38,329 bases of DNA, taken from Lachnospiraceae bacterium. Lineage in GTDB: Bacteria; Bacillota; Clostridia; Lachnospirales; Lachnospiraceae. The position numbers and the translations under genes are program-made. The stretch spans positions 1 through 38,329 of the forward strand of contig JAFYAS010000046.1 of assembly GCA_017540605.1 (NCBI GenBank), read 5' to 3'. Positions 26,356 to 36,087 of this stretch are shown here, one piece after another (within the stretch, counting starts at the first letter, position 1; every line of letters begins with the position of its first letter). The notes below the pieces were generated by a model. That model was not told the DNA's origin and did not search any database. It saw only the letters and a program-made list of their open reading frames with translations.

Positions 26356-26413
26356 GAGACATAATCTTCGGATGGGCTATCATCAGGGAGCCGGGTTATG
26401 CTCCTTATGTCTC
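26356..26413 (-). promoter_or_regulatory. predicted three-way-junction RNA upstream of rpsM
   Basis: Reading the minus strand, a perfect 9-bp closing stem GAGACATAA/TTATGTCTC (26405-26413 with 26356-26364) encloses two hairpins: GGAGC/GCTCC (26400-26404 with 26387-26391, 8-nt loop) and GATG/CATC (26381-26384 with 26371-26374, 6-nt loop). It begins 12 nt after the rpmJ stop codon and about 200 nt before rpsM. Its position suggests a leader for the S13-S11-S4-alpha-L17 genes, comparable in role to the alpha operon leader of Escherichia coli, though I do not recognise it as a named family. The rest of the 26159-26424 gap holds one weak hairpin (about 26320-26339) and no gene I can support. Confidence 0.5.
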
Positions 26414-26424
26414 TTAGGCTTTAA

Positions 26425-26538
26425 TTAGCCCTGGCGCTGCTTATGCTTAGGGTTCTCACAGATGATTCTGATTGCGCCCTTTCTCTTGATGACTTTGCAC
26501 TTATCGCAAATTGGTTTTACTGATGCTCTAACCTTCAT
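26425..26538 (-). CDS. rpmJ: 50S ribosomal protein L36 (zinc-binding form)
   Basis: A 37-residue protein, [20 protein letters not shown] at its start. Zinc ligands are C11, C14, C27 and H32 (ICENPKHKQ), so it is the C+ form. GAAAGGAGTG precedes the ATG at 26538 and the stop is TAA at 26425. It is too short for many ORF callers. It has its own promoter in the 85-nt gap after infA. Confidence 0.97.
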   Translation of the reverse strand: MKVRASVKPICDKCKVIKRKGAIRIICENPKHKQRQG

Positions 26539-26577
26539 CGTTTACACTCCTTTCGCTAAAGTCCACTGCAATACCAC

Positions 26578-26606
26578 ATTCTACCACAATGAAAAACACA
26601 ATGCAA
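26578..26606 (-). promoter_or_regulatory. internal sigma-A-type promoter before rpmJ
   Basis: TTGCAT (26601-26606) and TAGAAT (26578-26583) are 17 bp apart on the minus strand, with TGG just before the -10 box (extended -10). Predicted transcription starts near 26571, giving a leader of about 33 nt to rpmJ. It would allow rpmJ-rpsM-rpsK-rpsD-rpoA-rplQ to be expressed apart from the S10 and spc genes. Confidence 0.65.
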
Positions 26607-26623
26607 CAACAAATTTAAAAAAA

Positions 26624-26842
26624 TTACTTATCTCTCCAGATGATGCGTCCCTTCGTAAGATCGTAGGGTGACATTTCGATCGTAACCGTATCCCCCGGGA
26701 GGATCTTAATATAATTCATCCTGAGCTTTCCACTGATATGAGCCAATACGTGATGTCCATTTGCAAGCTCTACCTGAAACATCGCATTGGGAAGCTTCTC
26801 GATAACCTTTCCTTCTATTTCAATAACATCTGCCTTTGACAT
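26624..26842 (-). CDS. infA: translation initiation factor IF-1
   Basis: A 72-residue S1-like OB-fold protein that binds the ribosomal A site during initiation. [20 protein letters not shown] and the central [18 protein letters not shown] block are diagnostic. It starts 10 nt after map and is followed by an 85-nt gap with the rpmJ promoter. I see no KOW-domain gene between map and infA. Confidence 0.98.
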   Translation of the reverse strand: MSKADVIEIEGKVIEKLPNAMFQVELANGHHVLAHISGKLRMNYIKILPGDTVTIEMSPYDLTKGRIIWRDK

Positions 26843-26852
26843 GTCTTACCTC

Positions 26853-27620
26853 CTACAAATCTATGCCATCTGCTCTGGTTAATATGACCGGCTCTTTGTC
26901 CGTGATCAAAATTGTGTTCTCATAATGTGCAGCCAGCGAACCATCACAGGTTACCACTGTCCAATCATCATCCAATATCGCTACATCGGGGCTACCCTCA
27001 TTGATCATAGGCTCCACCGCAAGCGTCATTCCGGGAACTAATTTTATTCCCTTTCTAAAGGGTCTTACATAATTGTATACCTCAGGCTCCTCATGCATCT
27101 CTTTTCCGATGCCATGACCGGTGAAATCTCTGACCACCGAATATCCGTGTCCCTCAGCATATTTCTGTATCGCCCCTGCCACATCCGAAAGCCTGTTTCC
27201 GGCCTTTGCATATCTCAGTCCCTCGAAAAAGCTCTGTCTGGTTACCCTTACCAGATCCTCCGCTCTCGGATTGGGTCCTACTGAGTAGCTTCTTGTGGCA
27301 TCTGCATGATATCCCTTGTATGAAAGGACTGTATCGAGACTGACCAGATCTCCTTCCCTGATCAACCTCTTCTTATCGGGAATACCATGTATTACCTCGT
27401 CGTTGATGGAAATGCATACCGAAGCCGGATAACCCTCATAACCTAAGCATGACGGAATGCATCCATAGCTTCTGATGATCTCCTCACCGAGCTTATCAAT
27501 CTTATATGTGGAAATACCGGGGCACAGCGCCTTCTTCATCTCTTCATGAACGATGGCGAGAATGCGCCCGGCTTCCCGCATTAATGCAATTTCTTCCTGC
27601 GTTTTAATACTTACAGGCAT
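26853..27620 (-). CDS. map: methionine aminopeptidase, type I
   Basis: This 255-residue cytoplasmic metalloenzyme removes the initiator Met. The metal-binding and catalytic signatures are visible: SLDTVLSYKGYHADATRSY with two Asp ligands, FTGHGIGKEMHEEP with the His ligand, LAVEPM with the Glu and a late ENTILIT Glu. It lacks an N-terminal SEC-C zinc extension. It is 17 nt after adk. Confidence 0.97.
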   Translation of the reverse strand: MPVSIKTQEEIALMREAGRILAIVHEEMKKALCPGISTYKIDKLGEEIIRSYGCIPSCLGYEGYPASVCISINDEVIHGIPDKKRLIREGDLVSLDTVLSYKGYHADATRSYSVGPNPRAEDLVRVTRQSFFEGLRYAKAGNRLSDVAGAIQKYAEGHGYSVVRDFTGHGIGKEMHEEPEVYNYVRPFRKGIKLVPGMTLAVEPMINEGSPDVAILDDDWTVVTCDGSLAAHYENTILITDKEPVILTRADGIDL

Positions 27621-27637
27621 GTTTCATCTCACCTAAA

Positions 27638-28288
<651 letters not shown>

Positions 28289-28321
28289 CTACCTCCATAA
28301 AATAAAAATATTGTAACCGTC

Positions 28322-28378
28322 TGGAGTTTTATAGATTCAGGACATGCCTGAAGTCTTCTTAAACTCCAAACGATCACA
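28322..28378 (-). other. nested inverted repeats between secY and adk
   Basis: TGGAGTTT (28322-28329) and AAACTCCA (28371-28378) form an outer 8-bp stem, and TTCAGG/CCTGAA (28336-28341 and 28347-28352) an inner hairpin. There is no T-tract. It could be an mRNA processing or stability element, or a leader for adk. Confidence 0.45.
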
Positions 28379-28394
28379 TTATACATAAATACGA

Positions 28395-29711
28395 CTACTC
28401 GTTCAGGAAGCCTGAATAGTGACGTACAAGCATCATAGACTCGATCTGCTTCAGTGTCTCAATGATAACACCGGCGATAATGATAAGCGATGTACCACCG
28501 AAGGAAACACTTGCACCGAAACGTCCGTTGAAGAAAATGGGGATGATCGCAACGATGATAAGTCCGCAAACACCGATGAATACGATGTAGTTGAGGATCT
28601 TGTTGAGATAATCCTGGGTAGGCTTTCCGGGTCTGATACCGGGGATAAAGCCACCACTCTTCTTCATATTGTTGGCGATCTCCATCGGATTGAAGGTGAT
28701 CGATGTATAGAAATATGCAAAAATGATCACCAATACGATGTATACGAGCAATCCGATATTCGCCCAAGGATGTCCTGAAGCGAACCAGTAATTCTGATTC
28801 ATTCCTGTAAGGATCTTGCCCCAGAACTCATTTGTTTTAAGATTAAACAAATTGATAAATATTGAAGGGATAGAAAGAAGTGAGCTTGCGAAGATGATAG
28901 GAATAACGTTCGCAGTATTCACTTTGATAGGGATGTATGATGACTGTCCGCCGATCATCTTTCTACCCGCGGTCTTCTTTGCGTACTGAACCGGAACTCT
29001 TCTCTCAGCATCCTGTAAAAGGATAACCAGAACTGTAGTTATTACTACTACGAAGAGGATAACAATCGCAGCTGCTACCTTCTTGACAATATCTGTCTGA
29101 CTTGAAATGAACTGTACATAAAGGTTTGAGAAATCACTGGGCATCCTTGATACAATATTGATAAGGAGCACGATTGAGATACCGTTGCCGATACCACTTA
29201 CTGATATTCTCTCACCAAGCCACATTACTGAACAACCGCCCGCTGTAAGTACAACGATGATCACGATTGCTGTAAATATGTTGTCTTTAAGAAGCATTCC
29301 TGAACGGCTGAAGGTGATCACAAGGCCAAGAGCCTCCATGATTGAAAGACCAACCGTTACATATCTGGTGATAGCTGTTAACTTCTTTCTTCCATCCTCA
29401 CCATCTCTTTGCATCTCCTCAAGTGCCGGAATGGCAATTGTAAGAAGCTGGATGATAATTGAAGATGTAATGTACGGTGTAACGTTCAAAGCGAATATTG
29501 ACATATTCTCAAAGGAACCACCTGTAAATGAATTCATGAAGTTAAATGAATCACCTAGGTTGTTCTGCAGAAATTCCTTTACTGCTGCTGCGTCGATTCC
29601 GGGTACAGGGATCTGGCAACCGATACGAACGACTACCAGGATCCAGAATGTAAACCACAATCTTTTTCTAATGTCTTGAACCTTAAGAGCATTGATAAAG
29701 GTCTTTAACAT
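28395..29711 (-). CDS. secY: protein translocase subunit SecY
   Basis: The channel subunit of the Sec translocon, 438 residues with ten predicted membrane helices. RKRLWFTFWILVVVRIG leads into helix 1. The plug region (SFNFMNSFTGGSFENMSIFAL) and the cytoplasmic RRVPVQYAKK and NMKKSGGFIPGIRPG segments are typical. It starts 1 nt after the rplO stop codon, implying translational coupling. The secreted beta-helix and giant proteins of this window would use this channel. Confidence 0.98.
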   Translation of the reverse strand: MLKTFINALKVQDIRKRLWFTFWILVVVRIGCQIPVPGIDAAAVKEFLQNNLGDSFNFMNSFTGGSFENMSIFALNVTPYITSSIIIQLLTIAIPALEEMQRDGEDGRKKLTAITRYVTVGLSIMEALGLVITFSRSGMLLKDNIFTAIVIIVVLTAGGCSVMWLGERISVSGIGNGISIVLLINIVSRMPSDFSNLYVQFISSQTDIVKKVAAAIVILFVVVITTVLVILLQDAERRVPVQYAKKTAGRKMIGGQSSYIPIKVNTANVIPIIFASSLLSIPSIFINLFNLKTNEFWGKILTGMNQNYWFASGHPWANIGLLVYIVLVIIFAYFYTSITFNPMEIANNMKKSGGFIPGIRPGKPTQDYLNKILNYIVFIGVCGLIIVAIIPIFFNGRFGASVSFGGTSLIIIAGVIIETLKQIESMMLVRHYSGFLNE

Positions 29712-29712
29712 A

Positions 29713-30168
29713 TTAGATCACCTCAGCTTTTCCACCAAGAGCCTCAATTTTTTCTTTAGCTGATGCGCTGTACGCATTTACTTTTACATTAAGCTTCTTA
29801 GTTAACTCACCGTCGCCAAGAATCTTAACCCCATCGATAGGTCTGCTCTTTGAATCAGAGAAGATTCCAGCCTCGATGAGAGAAGCTACGGTTACCTCAT
29901 CACCATCATTGAATCTATCGTTGAGCATTGAAAGATTAACTGCCTCGATAGTCTTTGTATTTCTATTGGTGAAGCCCCTCTTAGGTATTCTTCTATAAAG
30001 TGGCATCTGGCCACCCTCAAAGCCGGGTCTGGGAGCGCCTGAACGAGCCTTCTGTCCCTTATGTCCCTTACCTGCGGTCTTGCCGTTTCCGGAACCATGT
30101 CCACGTCCGCGTCTGAAGTTATCGCTCTGCTTAGAACCGTCAGCTGGCTTTAATGTTGATAAATCCAT
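29713..30168 (-). CDS. rplO: 50S ribosomal protein L15
   Basis: A 151-residue large-subunit protein. The Gly/Arg/Lys-rich N-terminal part ([37 protein letters not shown]) is diagnostic. It is followed almost directly by secY, the standard spc operon order. Confidence 0.98.
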   Translation of the reverse strand: MDLSTLKPADGSKQSDNFRRGRGHGSGNGKTAGKGHKGQKARSGAPRPGFEGGQMPLYRRIPKRGFTNRNTKTIEAVNLSMLNDRFNDGDEVTVASLIEAGIFSDSKSRPIDGVKILGDGELTKKLNVKVNAYSASAKEKIEALGGKAEVI

Positions 30169-30183
30169 GACCTTACCTCCTTA

Positions 30184-30366
30184 TTAGATTTCCTCTACCT
30201 TAACTAAATGCTTAACCTGATCTGTCATTCCCTTTGTTGCAGCGTTGTTGGGAAGCTCAACTGACTTATTGACCTTCCTTAAACCAAGAGCAGCAACTGT
30301 TGCTCTGTGCTTGGGAATGGCGCCGATAGGAGATTTAACTAATGTAACTCTTACTTTATCTGCCAT
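30184..30366 (-). CDS. rpmD: 50S ribosomal protein L30
   Basis: A 60-residue protein with the bacterial short form of L30: VRVTLVKSPIGAIPKHRATV then LGLRKVNKSVELPN. It lies between rpsE (31 nt) and rplO (15 nt). Confidence 0.97.
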   Translation of the reverse strand: MADKVRVTLVKSPIGAIPKHRATVAALGLRKVNKSVELPNNAATKGMTDQVKHLVKVEEI

Positions 30367-30397
30367 AATTTAATATCCTCCAATCATAACCCGGACA

Positions 30398-30907
30398 TTA
30401 ACCGAGAATCTCTTCAACAGACTTGCCGCGAAGCTTAGCAACCTGCTCAGGTGTCTTGATCTTTGTAAGACCATCGATAGTTGCTAAAACTACGTTCTGC
30501 TTGTTGTTGGAACCCAAAGACTTTGTACGGATATTTCTGTATCCTGCAAGCTCGAGTACCGCACGCGCAGGACCACCTGCGATGATACCGGTACCTTCGG
30601 GAGAAGCCTTAAGAAGTACCTCAGCGCTTCCGAACTCACCTGTATAATCATGAGGGATACTTCCGTTGTCATTGATGGGAACCTCTACAAGCTTCTTTGT
30701 AGCGTCTTCCTTAGCCTTTCTGATAGCCTCGGGAACCTCGGCAGCCTTGCCAAGACCAACGCCTACATGGCCCTTCTTATCGCCTACTACAACGAGTGCA
30801 GCGAATCTCATATTACGACCACCCTTAACAACCTTGGTTACTCTCTTGATGGCAACGATATTGTCTTCCAACTCACCAAGCTCGTGTGCATCTATAATCT
30901 GCTTCAT
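30398..30907 (-). CDS. rpsE: 30S ribosomal protein S5
   Basis: A 169-residue protein of the small subunit involved in decoding accuracy. The N-terminal double-stranded RNA-binding-like domain ([38 protein letters not shown]) and C-terminal domain ([18 protein letters not shown]) are clear. It starts 18 nt after rplR. Confidence 0.98.
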   Translation of the reverse strand: MKQIIDAHELGELEDNIVAIKRVTKVVKGGRNMRFAALVVVGDKKGHVGVGLGKAAEVPEAIRKAKEDATKKLVEVPINDNGSIPHDYTGEFGSAEVLLKASPEGTGIIAGGPARAVLELAGYRNIRTKSLGSNNKQNVVLATIDGLTKIKTPEQVAKLRGKSVEEILG

Positions 30908-30925
30908 AGCTTACTTTCCTCCTTC

Positions 30926-31294
30926 TTAGAATTCAAGACCAGCTTCACGAGCTGCCTCTGCCAACGCCTTGATCTTACCCTGATATACGAAACCGCCACG
31001 GTCAAATACTACTGTCTTGATTCCCTTATCAAGTGCACGCTTTGCGATCACTTCACCAAGCTTTGCTGCTGCCTCAACATTGTTTGTCTTGTCAAGATCA
31101 GCATTTACATCCTTCTGTACTGTTGATGCAGAAACCAGTGTATTTCCGACCGTATCATCAATAATCTGAGCGTACATATGATTGTTGCTTCTGAATACAG
31201 CGAGACGAGGACGCTCTGCTGTGCCAGAAAAACGATTGCGAATTCTCATATGCTTCTTTATGCGAACTTCACTTCTTGACTCTTTCTTGATCAT
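30926..31294 (-). CDS. rplR: 50S ribosomal protein L18
   Basis: A 5S rRNA-binding protein of 122 residues: [32 protein letters not shown] and the C-terminal [20 protein letters not shown] are typical. Spaced 18 nt from both neighbours. Confidence 0.98.
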   Translation of the reverse strand: MIKKESRSEVRIKKHMRIRNRFSGTAERPRLAVFRSNNHMYAQIIDDTVGNTLVSASTVQKDVNADLDKTNNVEAAAKLGEVIAKRALDKGIKTVVFDRGGFVYQGKIKALAEAAREAGLEF

Positions 31295-31312
31295 TCTTAT
31301 TCACTCCTTTAA

Positions 31313-31852
31313 TTATTTCTTACCGGTCTTACCAACCTTGCGTCTGATTACTTCATCAGCATACTTGATACCCTTGCCCTTGTAAGGCTCAGGGGGTCTC
31401 TTTGTTCTGATCTCAGCTGCATACTGGCCAACCTTTTCCTTGTCGATACCTTTTACGGTAATGTTGTTACCCTCAACTACTGACTCAAGTCCTTCGGGAT
31501 CTTCGATCTCTACGGGATGTGAGTAACCAAGTGAAAGAACAAGCTTCTTGCCCTGCTTTGCAACCTTGTAACCAACACCGTTTACTTCAAGCTTCTTCTC
31601 ATAGCCATCGGTTACACCGACAACCATGTTGTGAATAAGAGTTCTTGTAAGACCATGGAGTGACTTCATCTTCTTAAGATCATTGGGTCTTGTTACGACT
31701 ATCTCCTCACCCTGCTTCTCGATATTCATCTCTGAAGGGAGAACTCTCTCTAAGGTTCCCTTAGGTCCCTTAACTGTCACCTTGTTATTTTCTGCTATAT
31801 CAACAGTTACACCTGCAGGTATAGCGATAGGCATTCTTCCGATACGTGACAT
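31313..31852 (-). CDS. rplF: 50S ribosomal protein L6
   Basis: A 179-residue protein with two similar domains: [19 protein letters not shown] at the start, and the C-terminal [19 protein letters not shown] segment. It lies near the GTPase-associated region of the large subunit. Gaps are 32 nt from rpsH and 18 nt to rplR. Confidence 0.98.
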   Translation of the reverse strand: MSRIGRMPIAIPAGVTVDIAENNKVTVKGPKGTLERVLPSEMNIEKQGEEIVVTRPNDLKKMKSLHGLTRTLIHNMVVGVTDGYEKKLEVNGVGYKVAKQGKKLVLSLGYSHPVEIEDPEGLESVVEGNNITVKGIDKEKVGQYAAEIRTKRPPEPYKGKGIKYADEVIRRKVGKTGKK

Positions 31853-31884
31853 ATGCCGTTACCTCCTAAAAATATTCAAATCAA

Positions 31885-32286
31885 TTACCATACGAAAGCG
31901 AGCACTTCGCCGCCAACGTTCTCTTTTCTAGCTTCCTTGTCTGTAAGCACACCCTTGTTTGTAGAGATGATAGCTACACCAAGTCCGTTAAGAACTCTGG
32001 GAAGATTCTCTACATCAGCGTAGATACGAAGACCGGGCTTAGATATTCTCTTGATGCCTGTGATGATCTTCTCATTCTTATCCTTGCCGTACTTAAGTGT
32101 GATACGGATATTCTTGAAGTTGCCATCCTCTACGATGTCAACTGCCTTTATATAACCCTCCTTTAAGAGGATGTTTGCAATCGCTTCCTTCATCTTTGAT
32201 GCAGGAATATCGACTGTGTCATGCTTTGCTGTGTTAGCATTACGAATTCTCGTAAGCATATCTGCAATAGGATCGCTCATTGCCAT
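31885..32286 (-). CDS. rpsH: 30S ribosomal protein S8
   Basis: A 133-residue protein, [15 protein letters not shown] at the N-terminus (after MA) and the C-terminal [20 protein letters not shown]. It ends EVLAFVW, as Firmicutes S8 does. In many bacteria S8 controls the spc operon through an mRNA mimic of its 16S rRNA site; none was identified here. Confidence 0.98.
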   Translation of the reverse strand: MAMSDPIADMLTRIRNANTAKHDTVDIPASKMKEAIANILLKEGYIKAVDIVEDGNFKNIRITLKYGKDKNEKIITGIKRISKPGLRIYADVENLPRVLNGLGVAIISTNKGVLTDKEARKENVGGEVLAFVW

Positions 32287-32308
32287 CTTCTTAGTCCTCC
32301 TTTCAATT

Positions 32309-32494
32309 CTACCAGCTTGACTTCTTTACGCCGGGAATCTCGCCCTTGTAAGCGAGCTCACGGAAGCAGATTCTGCAAATTCCATACTTTCTGAGTACAG
32401 AATGTGGACGTCCGCAAATCTTGCAACGAGTATATTCTCTTGTTGAAAACTTCTGCTTGCGCTGCTGTTTAACAACCATTGATCTCTTAGCCAT
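32309..32494 (-). CDS. rpsN: 30S ribosomal protein S14 type Z
   Basis: A 61-residue zinc-ribbon S14, with two Cys pairs CKIC (about 24-27) and CRIC (about 40-43). The short zinc form is typical of Firmicutes and is placed here in the spc operon between rplE and rpsH. Confidence 0.97.
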   Translation of the reverse strand: MAKRSMVVKQQRKQKFSTREYTRCKICGRPHSVLRKYGICRICFRELAYKGEIPGVKKSSW

Positions 32495-32511
32495 GGAAAA
32501 ACCTCCTATAA

Positions 32512-33051
32512 TTATCTCTTGAATGGCATTCCGAACTGAGTAAGAAGCTCTCTGGCTTCCTCATCTGTCTCAGCCGTAGTTACGAAAATAATATCCATAC
32601 CTCTAACCTTGTCGATCTTGTCATACTCGATCTCGGGGAAGATGATCTGCTCCTTGATACCGAGTGCATAATTTCCTCTTCCGTCGAACGCGTCAGGGTT
32701 AACACCTCTGAAGTCACGTACACGGGGAAGTGCAAGATTGATAAGACGATCTGCAAACTCGTACATTCTCTCGCCGCGAAGAGTTACCTTACATCCGATA
32801 GGCATACCCTCACGGATCTTGAAGTTAGCCACTGAATTCTTAGCGCGGGTAAGTACTGCCTTCTGACCTGTGATGGTCTCAAGATCCTTCACTGCAGCAT
32901 CCAATATCTTTGCGTTCTCCTTTGCCTCACCAACACCCATGTTTACTACGATCTTGTGAAGCTTGGGTACCTGCATAATATTCTTATATCCAAATTTCTT
33001 AGTCATAGCATCGACGATCTCGTTGCTATACTGTTCCTTTAATCTACTCAC
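32512..33051 (-). CDS. rplE: 50S ribosomal protein L5
   Basis: A 5S rRNA-binding protein of 179 residues: [39 protein letters not shown] and [19 protein letters not shown] mark it. It follows rplX after 18 nt. Confidence 0.98.
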   Translation of the reverse strand: MSRLKEQYSNEIVDAMTKKFGYKNIMQVPKLHKIVVNMGVGEAKENAKILDAAVKDLETITGQKAVLTRAKNSVANFKIREGMPIGCKVTLRGERMYEFADRLINLALPRVRDFRGVNPDAFDGRGNYALGIKEQIIFPEIEYDKIDKVRGMDIIFVTTAETDEEARELLTQFGMPFKR

Positions 33052-33069
33052 CTTGGTAACCTCCTTTCA

Positions 33070-33387
33070 TTAATCGATCTTCTCAAGCTTGCCGTCCACC
33101 TTGGCAACTCTGACCTTGTCAGCCTTCTCGCCTGTGAAACCGATCCTTACGGGCTTACCCTTGTAAAGATACATAACATTTGAGATATCGATGGGAGCTT
33201 CCTTTTCGATGATACCACCGGTCTGATTCTGCATATTGGGCTTGGTATGCTTGAATACCATATTTACGCCCTCTACCAAAACCTTATTGTTCTTTAAATC
33301 AACAGAAAGTACCTTGCCTTCTTTGCCCTTGTCCTTACCGGCAATGACTTTTACAAGGTCATTCTTCTTAATCTTTGCTGTAGCCAC
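33070..33387 (-). CDS. rplX: 50S ribosomal protein L24
   Basis: An assembly-initiator protein of 105 residues with an N-terminal KOW motif ([20 protein letters not shown]) and the following [20 protein letters not shown] segment. The start codon lies 13 nt after rplN. Confidence 0.97.
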   Translation of the reverse strand: MATAKIKKNDLVKVIAGKDKGKEGKVLSVDLKNNKVLVEGVNMVFKHTKPNMQNQTGGIIEKEAPIDISNVMYLYKGKPVRIGFTGEKADKVRVAKVDGKLEKID

Positions 33388-33400
33388 TATCGTACCCTCC

Positions 33401-33769
33401 TTATAATACTTCGGGAGCCAGTGAAACGATCTTCATGAACTTCTTATCTCTAAGCTCTCTGGCAACCGGTCCGAAAATACGTGTTCCACGAGGAGTAAGA
33501 TCCTCTTTGATGATAACAGCAGCATTCTCATCAAACTTGATGTATGAGCCGTCCTTACGACGTGCGCCCTTCTTTGAGCGAACAACAACGGCCTTTACAA
33601 CGTCACCCTTCTTTACAACACCGCCTGGCGTTGCATCTTTAACTGAAGCAACGATGACGTCTCCTATGTTCGCATATCTTCTTGTTGAGCCGCCCATTAC
33701 ACGGATGCAAAGCAATTCTTTTGCACCGGTATTATCAGCGACCTTAAGTCTTGTTTCCTGTTGTACCAT
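33401..33769 (-). CDS. rplN: 50S ribosomal protein L14
   Basis: A 122-residue protein at the subunit interface. [20 protein letters not shown] and the C-terminal [20 protein letters not shown] are highly conserved family blocks. Spacing is 18 nt from rpsQ. Confidence 0.98.
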   Translation of the reverse strand: MVQQETRLKVADNTGAKELLCIRVMGGSTRRYANIGDVIVASVKDATPGGVVKKGDVVKAVVVRSKKGARRKDGSYIKFDENAAVIIKEDLTPRGTRIFGPVARELRDKKFMKIVSLAPEVL

Positions 33770-33787
33770 GATACTTTGCCTCCTTGA

Positions 33788-34042
33788 TTATTTAGCTCTC
33801 TCGATGATCTCAACAAGTCTCCATCTCTTGTCCTTTGACAGAGGTCTTGTCTCCATTACCTTTACTCTATCGCCCTTGTTGCATTCATTATTCTCATCAT
33901 GAGCCTTCAACTTGTAAGTTCTCTTTACGATCTTGCCGTACAGAGGATGCTTAACGTTGTCAACGATTGCAACTACTATAGTCTTGTCCATCTTATTACT
34001 TGTGACGATTCCGACACGTGTCTTTCTAAGATTTCTCTCCAC
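33788..34042 (-). CDS. rpsQ: 30S ribosomal protein S17
   Basis: An 84-residue OB-fold protein: [20 protein letters not shown] and [19 protein letters not shown] identify it. It binds 16S rRNA early in assembly. It lies 21 nt after rpmC. Confidence 0.98.
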   Translation of the reverse strand: MERNLRKTRVGIVTSNKMDKTIVVAIVDNVKHPLYGKIVKRTYKLKAHDENNECNKGDRVKVMETRPLSKDKRWRLVEIIERAK

Positions 34043-34063
34043 AATAATTCCTCCTTCCGGTCA

Positions 34064-34267
34064 TTACGCATTTGCCTTCTCAGCCATAACTGACTGGATC
34101 CTGGCAATGTTTCTTCTGACTTCCTTGATACGGCTTGTATTCTCTAACTGATTGGTAGCGTTCTGGAATCTTAAGTTGAAAAGTTCCTTCTTTGCTGCTA
34201 CCAGCTCACTTCCTAATTCATCAACAGACTTCGACTGAAGCTCTTTCATAAAATCCTTAGTTTTCAC
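34064..34267 (-). CDS. rpmC: 50S ribosomal protein L29
   Basis: A 67-residue two-helix protein at the exit-tunnel rim. I place the start at GTG 34267 (product [10 protein letters not shown]) because GGGAGG lies 8 nt upstream and the length then fits the family; a longer reading from 34294 has no support. The start lies inside the 3' end of rplP, overlapping by 11 nt. [20 protein letters not shown] is the family signature. Confidence 0.95.
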   Translation of the reverse strand: MKTKDFMKELQSKSVDELGSELVAAKKELFNLRFQNATNQLENTSRIKEVRRNIARIQSVMAEKANA

Positions 34268-34706
34268 TAGCGGCACCTCCCTCGACCTCTGCATTCAAAT
34301 CCTCGCGGGATACAATCTTACACTTTACAGGGAGCTTGTGTGTTGCAAGACGAAGAGCCTCTCTAGCTACCTCCTCAGGTACGCCTGCGATCTCGAACAT
34401 TACACGACCAGGCTTAACAACAGCTACCCAATACTCAAGAGATCCTTTTCCTGAACCCATTCGAGTCTCAGCAGGCTTTGCTGTAACGGGCTTGTCAGGG
34501 AAAATCTTGATCCAAACCTTACCACCACGCTTGATATAACGTGTCATCGCGATACGGGCTGCCTCGATCTGATTTGACTTGATCCAAGCGGGCTCCATAG
34601 CAACGATACCGAACTCACCATTGGTGATCTTATTTCCTCTAAGCGCTTTACCGGTCATAGAACCTCTGAACTGCTTACGGCGCTTAACTCTCTTAGGCAT
34701 TAACAT
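34257..34706 (-). CDS. rplP: 50S ribosomal protein L16
   Basis: A 149-residue protein near the A site. [19 protein letters not shown] at the start, then [20 protein letters not shown] and the C-terminal [19 protein letters not shown] are diagnostic. The start codon shares one base with the rpsC stop codon (TAATG). Confidence 0.98.
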   Translation of the reverse strand: MLMPKRVKRRKQFRGSMTGKALRGNKITNGEFGIVAMEPAWIKSNQIEAARIAMTRYIKRGGKVWIKIFPDKPVTAKPAETRMGSGKGSLEYWVAVVKPGRVMFEIAGVPEEVAREALRLATHKLPVKCKIVSREDLNAEVEGGAASEN

Positions 34707-35371
34707 TACTTTTCGCTCCCTTCCTTATTTTCTTTTACCGGAAGTACTTCTCCGTGGTATACCCAAGCCTTTACACCGATCTTACCATAGGTTGTATCAG
34801 CCTCGGCGAAACCATAATCTATGTCTGCACGAAGTGTCTGAAGGGGAATAGTACCCTCGCTGTAGAACTCTGAACGAGCCATATCAGCTCCGTTAAGTCT
34901 TCCTGAAACGGAAACCTTTACACCAAGTGCTCCATCCTGCATTGTTCTCTGCATTGTGCTCTTTACGGCACGTCTGAAAGCTACACGGTTCTCAAGCTGT
35001 GAAGCGATGCTCTCTGCAACAAGTGTTGCATCAACATTGATCTTCTTTACTTCCTGAACATCAAGTGAAAGCTTCTTCTTGGTAAGCTTGTTTAACTCAT
35101 CCTTTAATTTGTTGATCTCCTCGCCACCCTTACCGATCACAAGACCGGGCTTTCCTGTGTGAACGATGACCTTTACTCTACCTGCAGGTCTCTCGATCTC
35201 GATCTTTGAAACCATTGCATTCTTCAATCTTTTATTAAGGAACTCACGGATCTTATAGTCTTCAACGAGATTGTTGGAAAACTCAGAGTCCTTTGTATCA
35301 GCGTACCATCTTGAATCCCAATCCTTGATGATACCTACTCTTAAACCATGAGGATTAACCTTCTGTCCCAT
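34706..35371 (-). CDS. rpsC: 30S ribosomal protein S3
   Basis: A 221-residue protein at the mRNA entry channel. It begins [20 protein letters not shown], contains a KH domain ([20 protein letters not shown]) and the C-terminal block with [17 protein letters not shown]. It starts 11 nt after the end of rplV, the gene with the internal stop. Confidence 0.98.
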   Translation of the reverse strand: MGQKVNPHGLRVGIIKDWDSRWYADTKDSEFSNNLVEDYKIREFLNKRLKNAMVSKIEIERPAGRVKVIVHTGKPGLVIGKGGEEINKLKDELNKLTKKKLSLDVQEVKKINVDATLVAESIASQLENRVAFRRAVKSTMQRTMQDGALGVKVSVSGRLNGADMARSEFYSEGTIPLQTLRADIDYGFAEADTTYGKIGVKAWVYHGEVLPVKENKEGSEK

Positions 35372-35382
35372 ACTTAACCTCC

Positions 35383-35769
35383 TTATTTCTCATCAAGCAC
35401 GATAGTGATATGACTGGTTCTCTTCTCAATTCTGTATGCTCTACCCTGTGCTCTGGGTTGAACTCTCTTCATTGTAGGTCCTTTGTTTGCATAACACTCT
35501 GCAATGTAAAGGTCCTCAGCCTTCATACCATTATTGTTCTCTGCATTTGCAATAGCAGACTTAAGCAACTTCTCTATAACACTTGATGCATATCTTGGAT
35601 TGTATGCTAAGATAGCAAGTGCTGTCTATACATCCTTACCTCTGATGGCGTCGAGTACGAAACAAGCCTTAGTAACGGATACTCTTGCATAAGAGACCTT
35701 TGCTGAAGGTCTTGTATCCTTATTCTCATTTCTCTCTCTCTTGATCTGGGATCTATGTCCTTTAGCCAT
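35383..35769 (-). pseudogene. rplV: 50S ribosomal protein L22 interrupted by an in-frame TAG
   Basis: The frame opened by ATG 35769 (AGGAGG upstream) reads through 128 codons of an otherwise perfect L22: MAKGHRSQIKRERNENKDT..., ARVSVTKACFVLDAIRGKDV, then codon 48 = TAG (35626-35628), then [20 protein letters not shown] and the conserved beta-hairpin and C-terminal [20 protein letters not shown]. No frameshift is needed on either side. From family memory the codon is probably a Gln (CAG), so one C-to-T change would explain it. L22 lines the peptide exit tunnel and is normally essential. TTG at codon 68 is the only nearby in-frame restart and would give a useless 61-residue fragment. Sequencing error, an amber suppressor, or a second rplV copy are the main explanations. 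Confidence 0.9.
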
Positions 35770-35793
35770 GGGATGAACCTCCTTTCAATCTTC

Positions 35794-36075
35794 TTATCTA
35801 ACCTTACCCTTTTTCTCTGACTTATCATGTCCTCTGTAGGTTCTGGTTGCTACAAACTCACCGAGCTTGTGACCAACCATATCCTCTGTAACGTATACAG
35901 GTACATGCTTTCTTCCGTCATATACAGCGATTGTATGTCCCACAAATGAGGGGAAAATGGTGGAACGGCGAGACCATGTCTTGATGACTGACTTCTCGTT
36001 TGCCGCATTCATAGCATCTACCTTCTTAAGCAGGCTTGCGTCTGCGAATGGTCCTTTTTTAACTGAACGAGCCAT
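35794..36075 (-). CDS. rpsS: 30S ribosomal protein S19
   Basis: A head protein of 93 residues: [38 protein letters not shown] and [14 protein letters not shown] are diagnostic. It lies 12 nt after rplB and 24 nt before rplV. Confidence 0.98.
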   Translation of the reverse strand: MARSVKKGPFADASLLKKVDAMNAANEKSVIKTWSRRSTIFPSFVGHTIAVYDGRKHVPVYVTEDMVGHKLGEFVATRTYRGHDKSEKKGKVR

Positions 36076-36087
36076 GTCCTTACCTCC

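Noticed and set aside
26201-26383. Minus-strand 60-codon frame in the rpmJ-rpsM gap
   Set aside because: No ribosome binding site and no family resemblance; it overlaps the predicted structured RNA.
35626-35628. Genome-wide reassignment of TAG as a sense codon to explain rplV
   Set aside because: rplC, the MscS-like gene and the dCMP deaminase gene end in TAG at positions matching the expected protein ends, so TAG works as a stop here.
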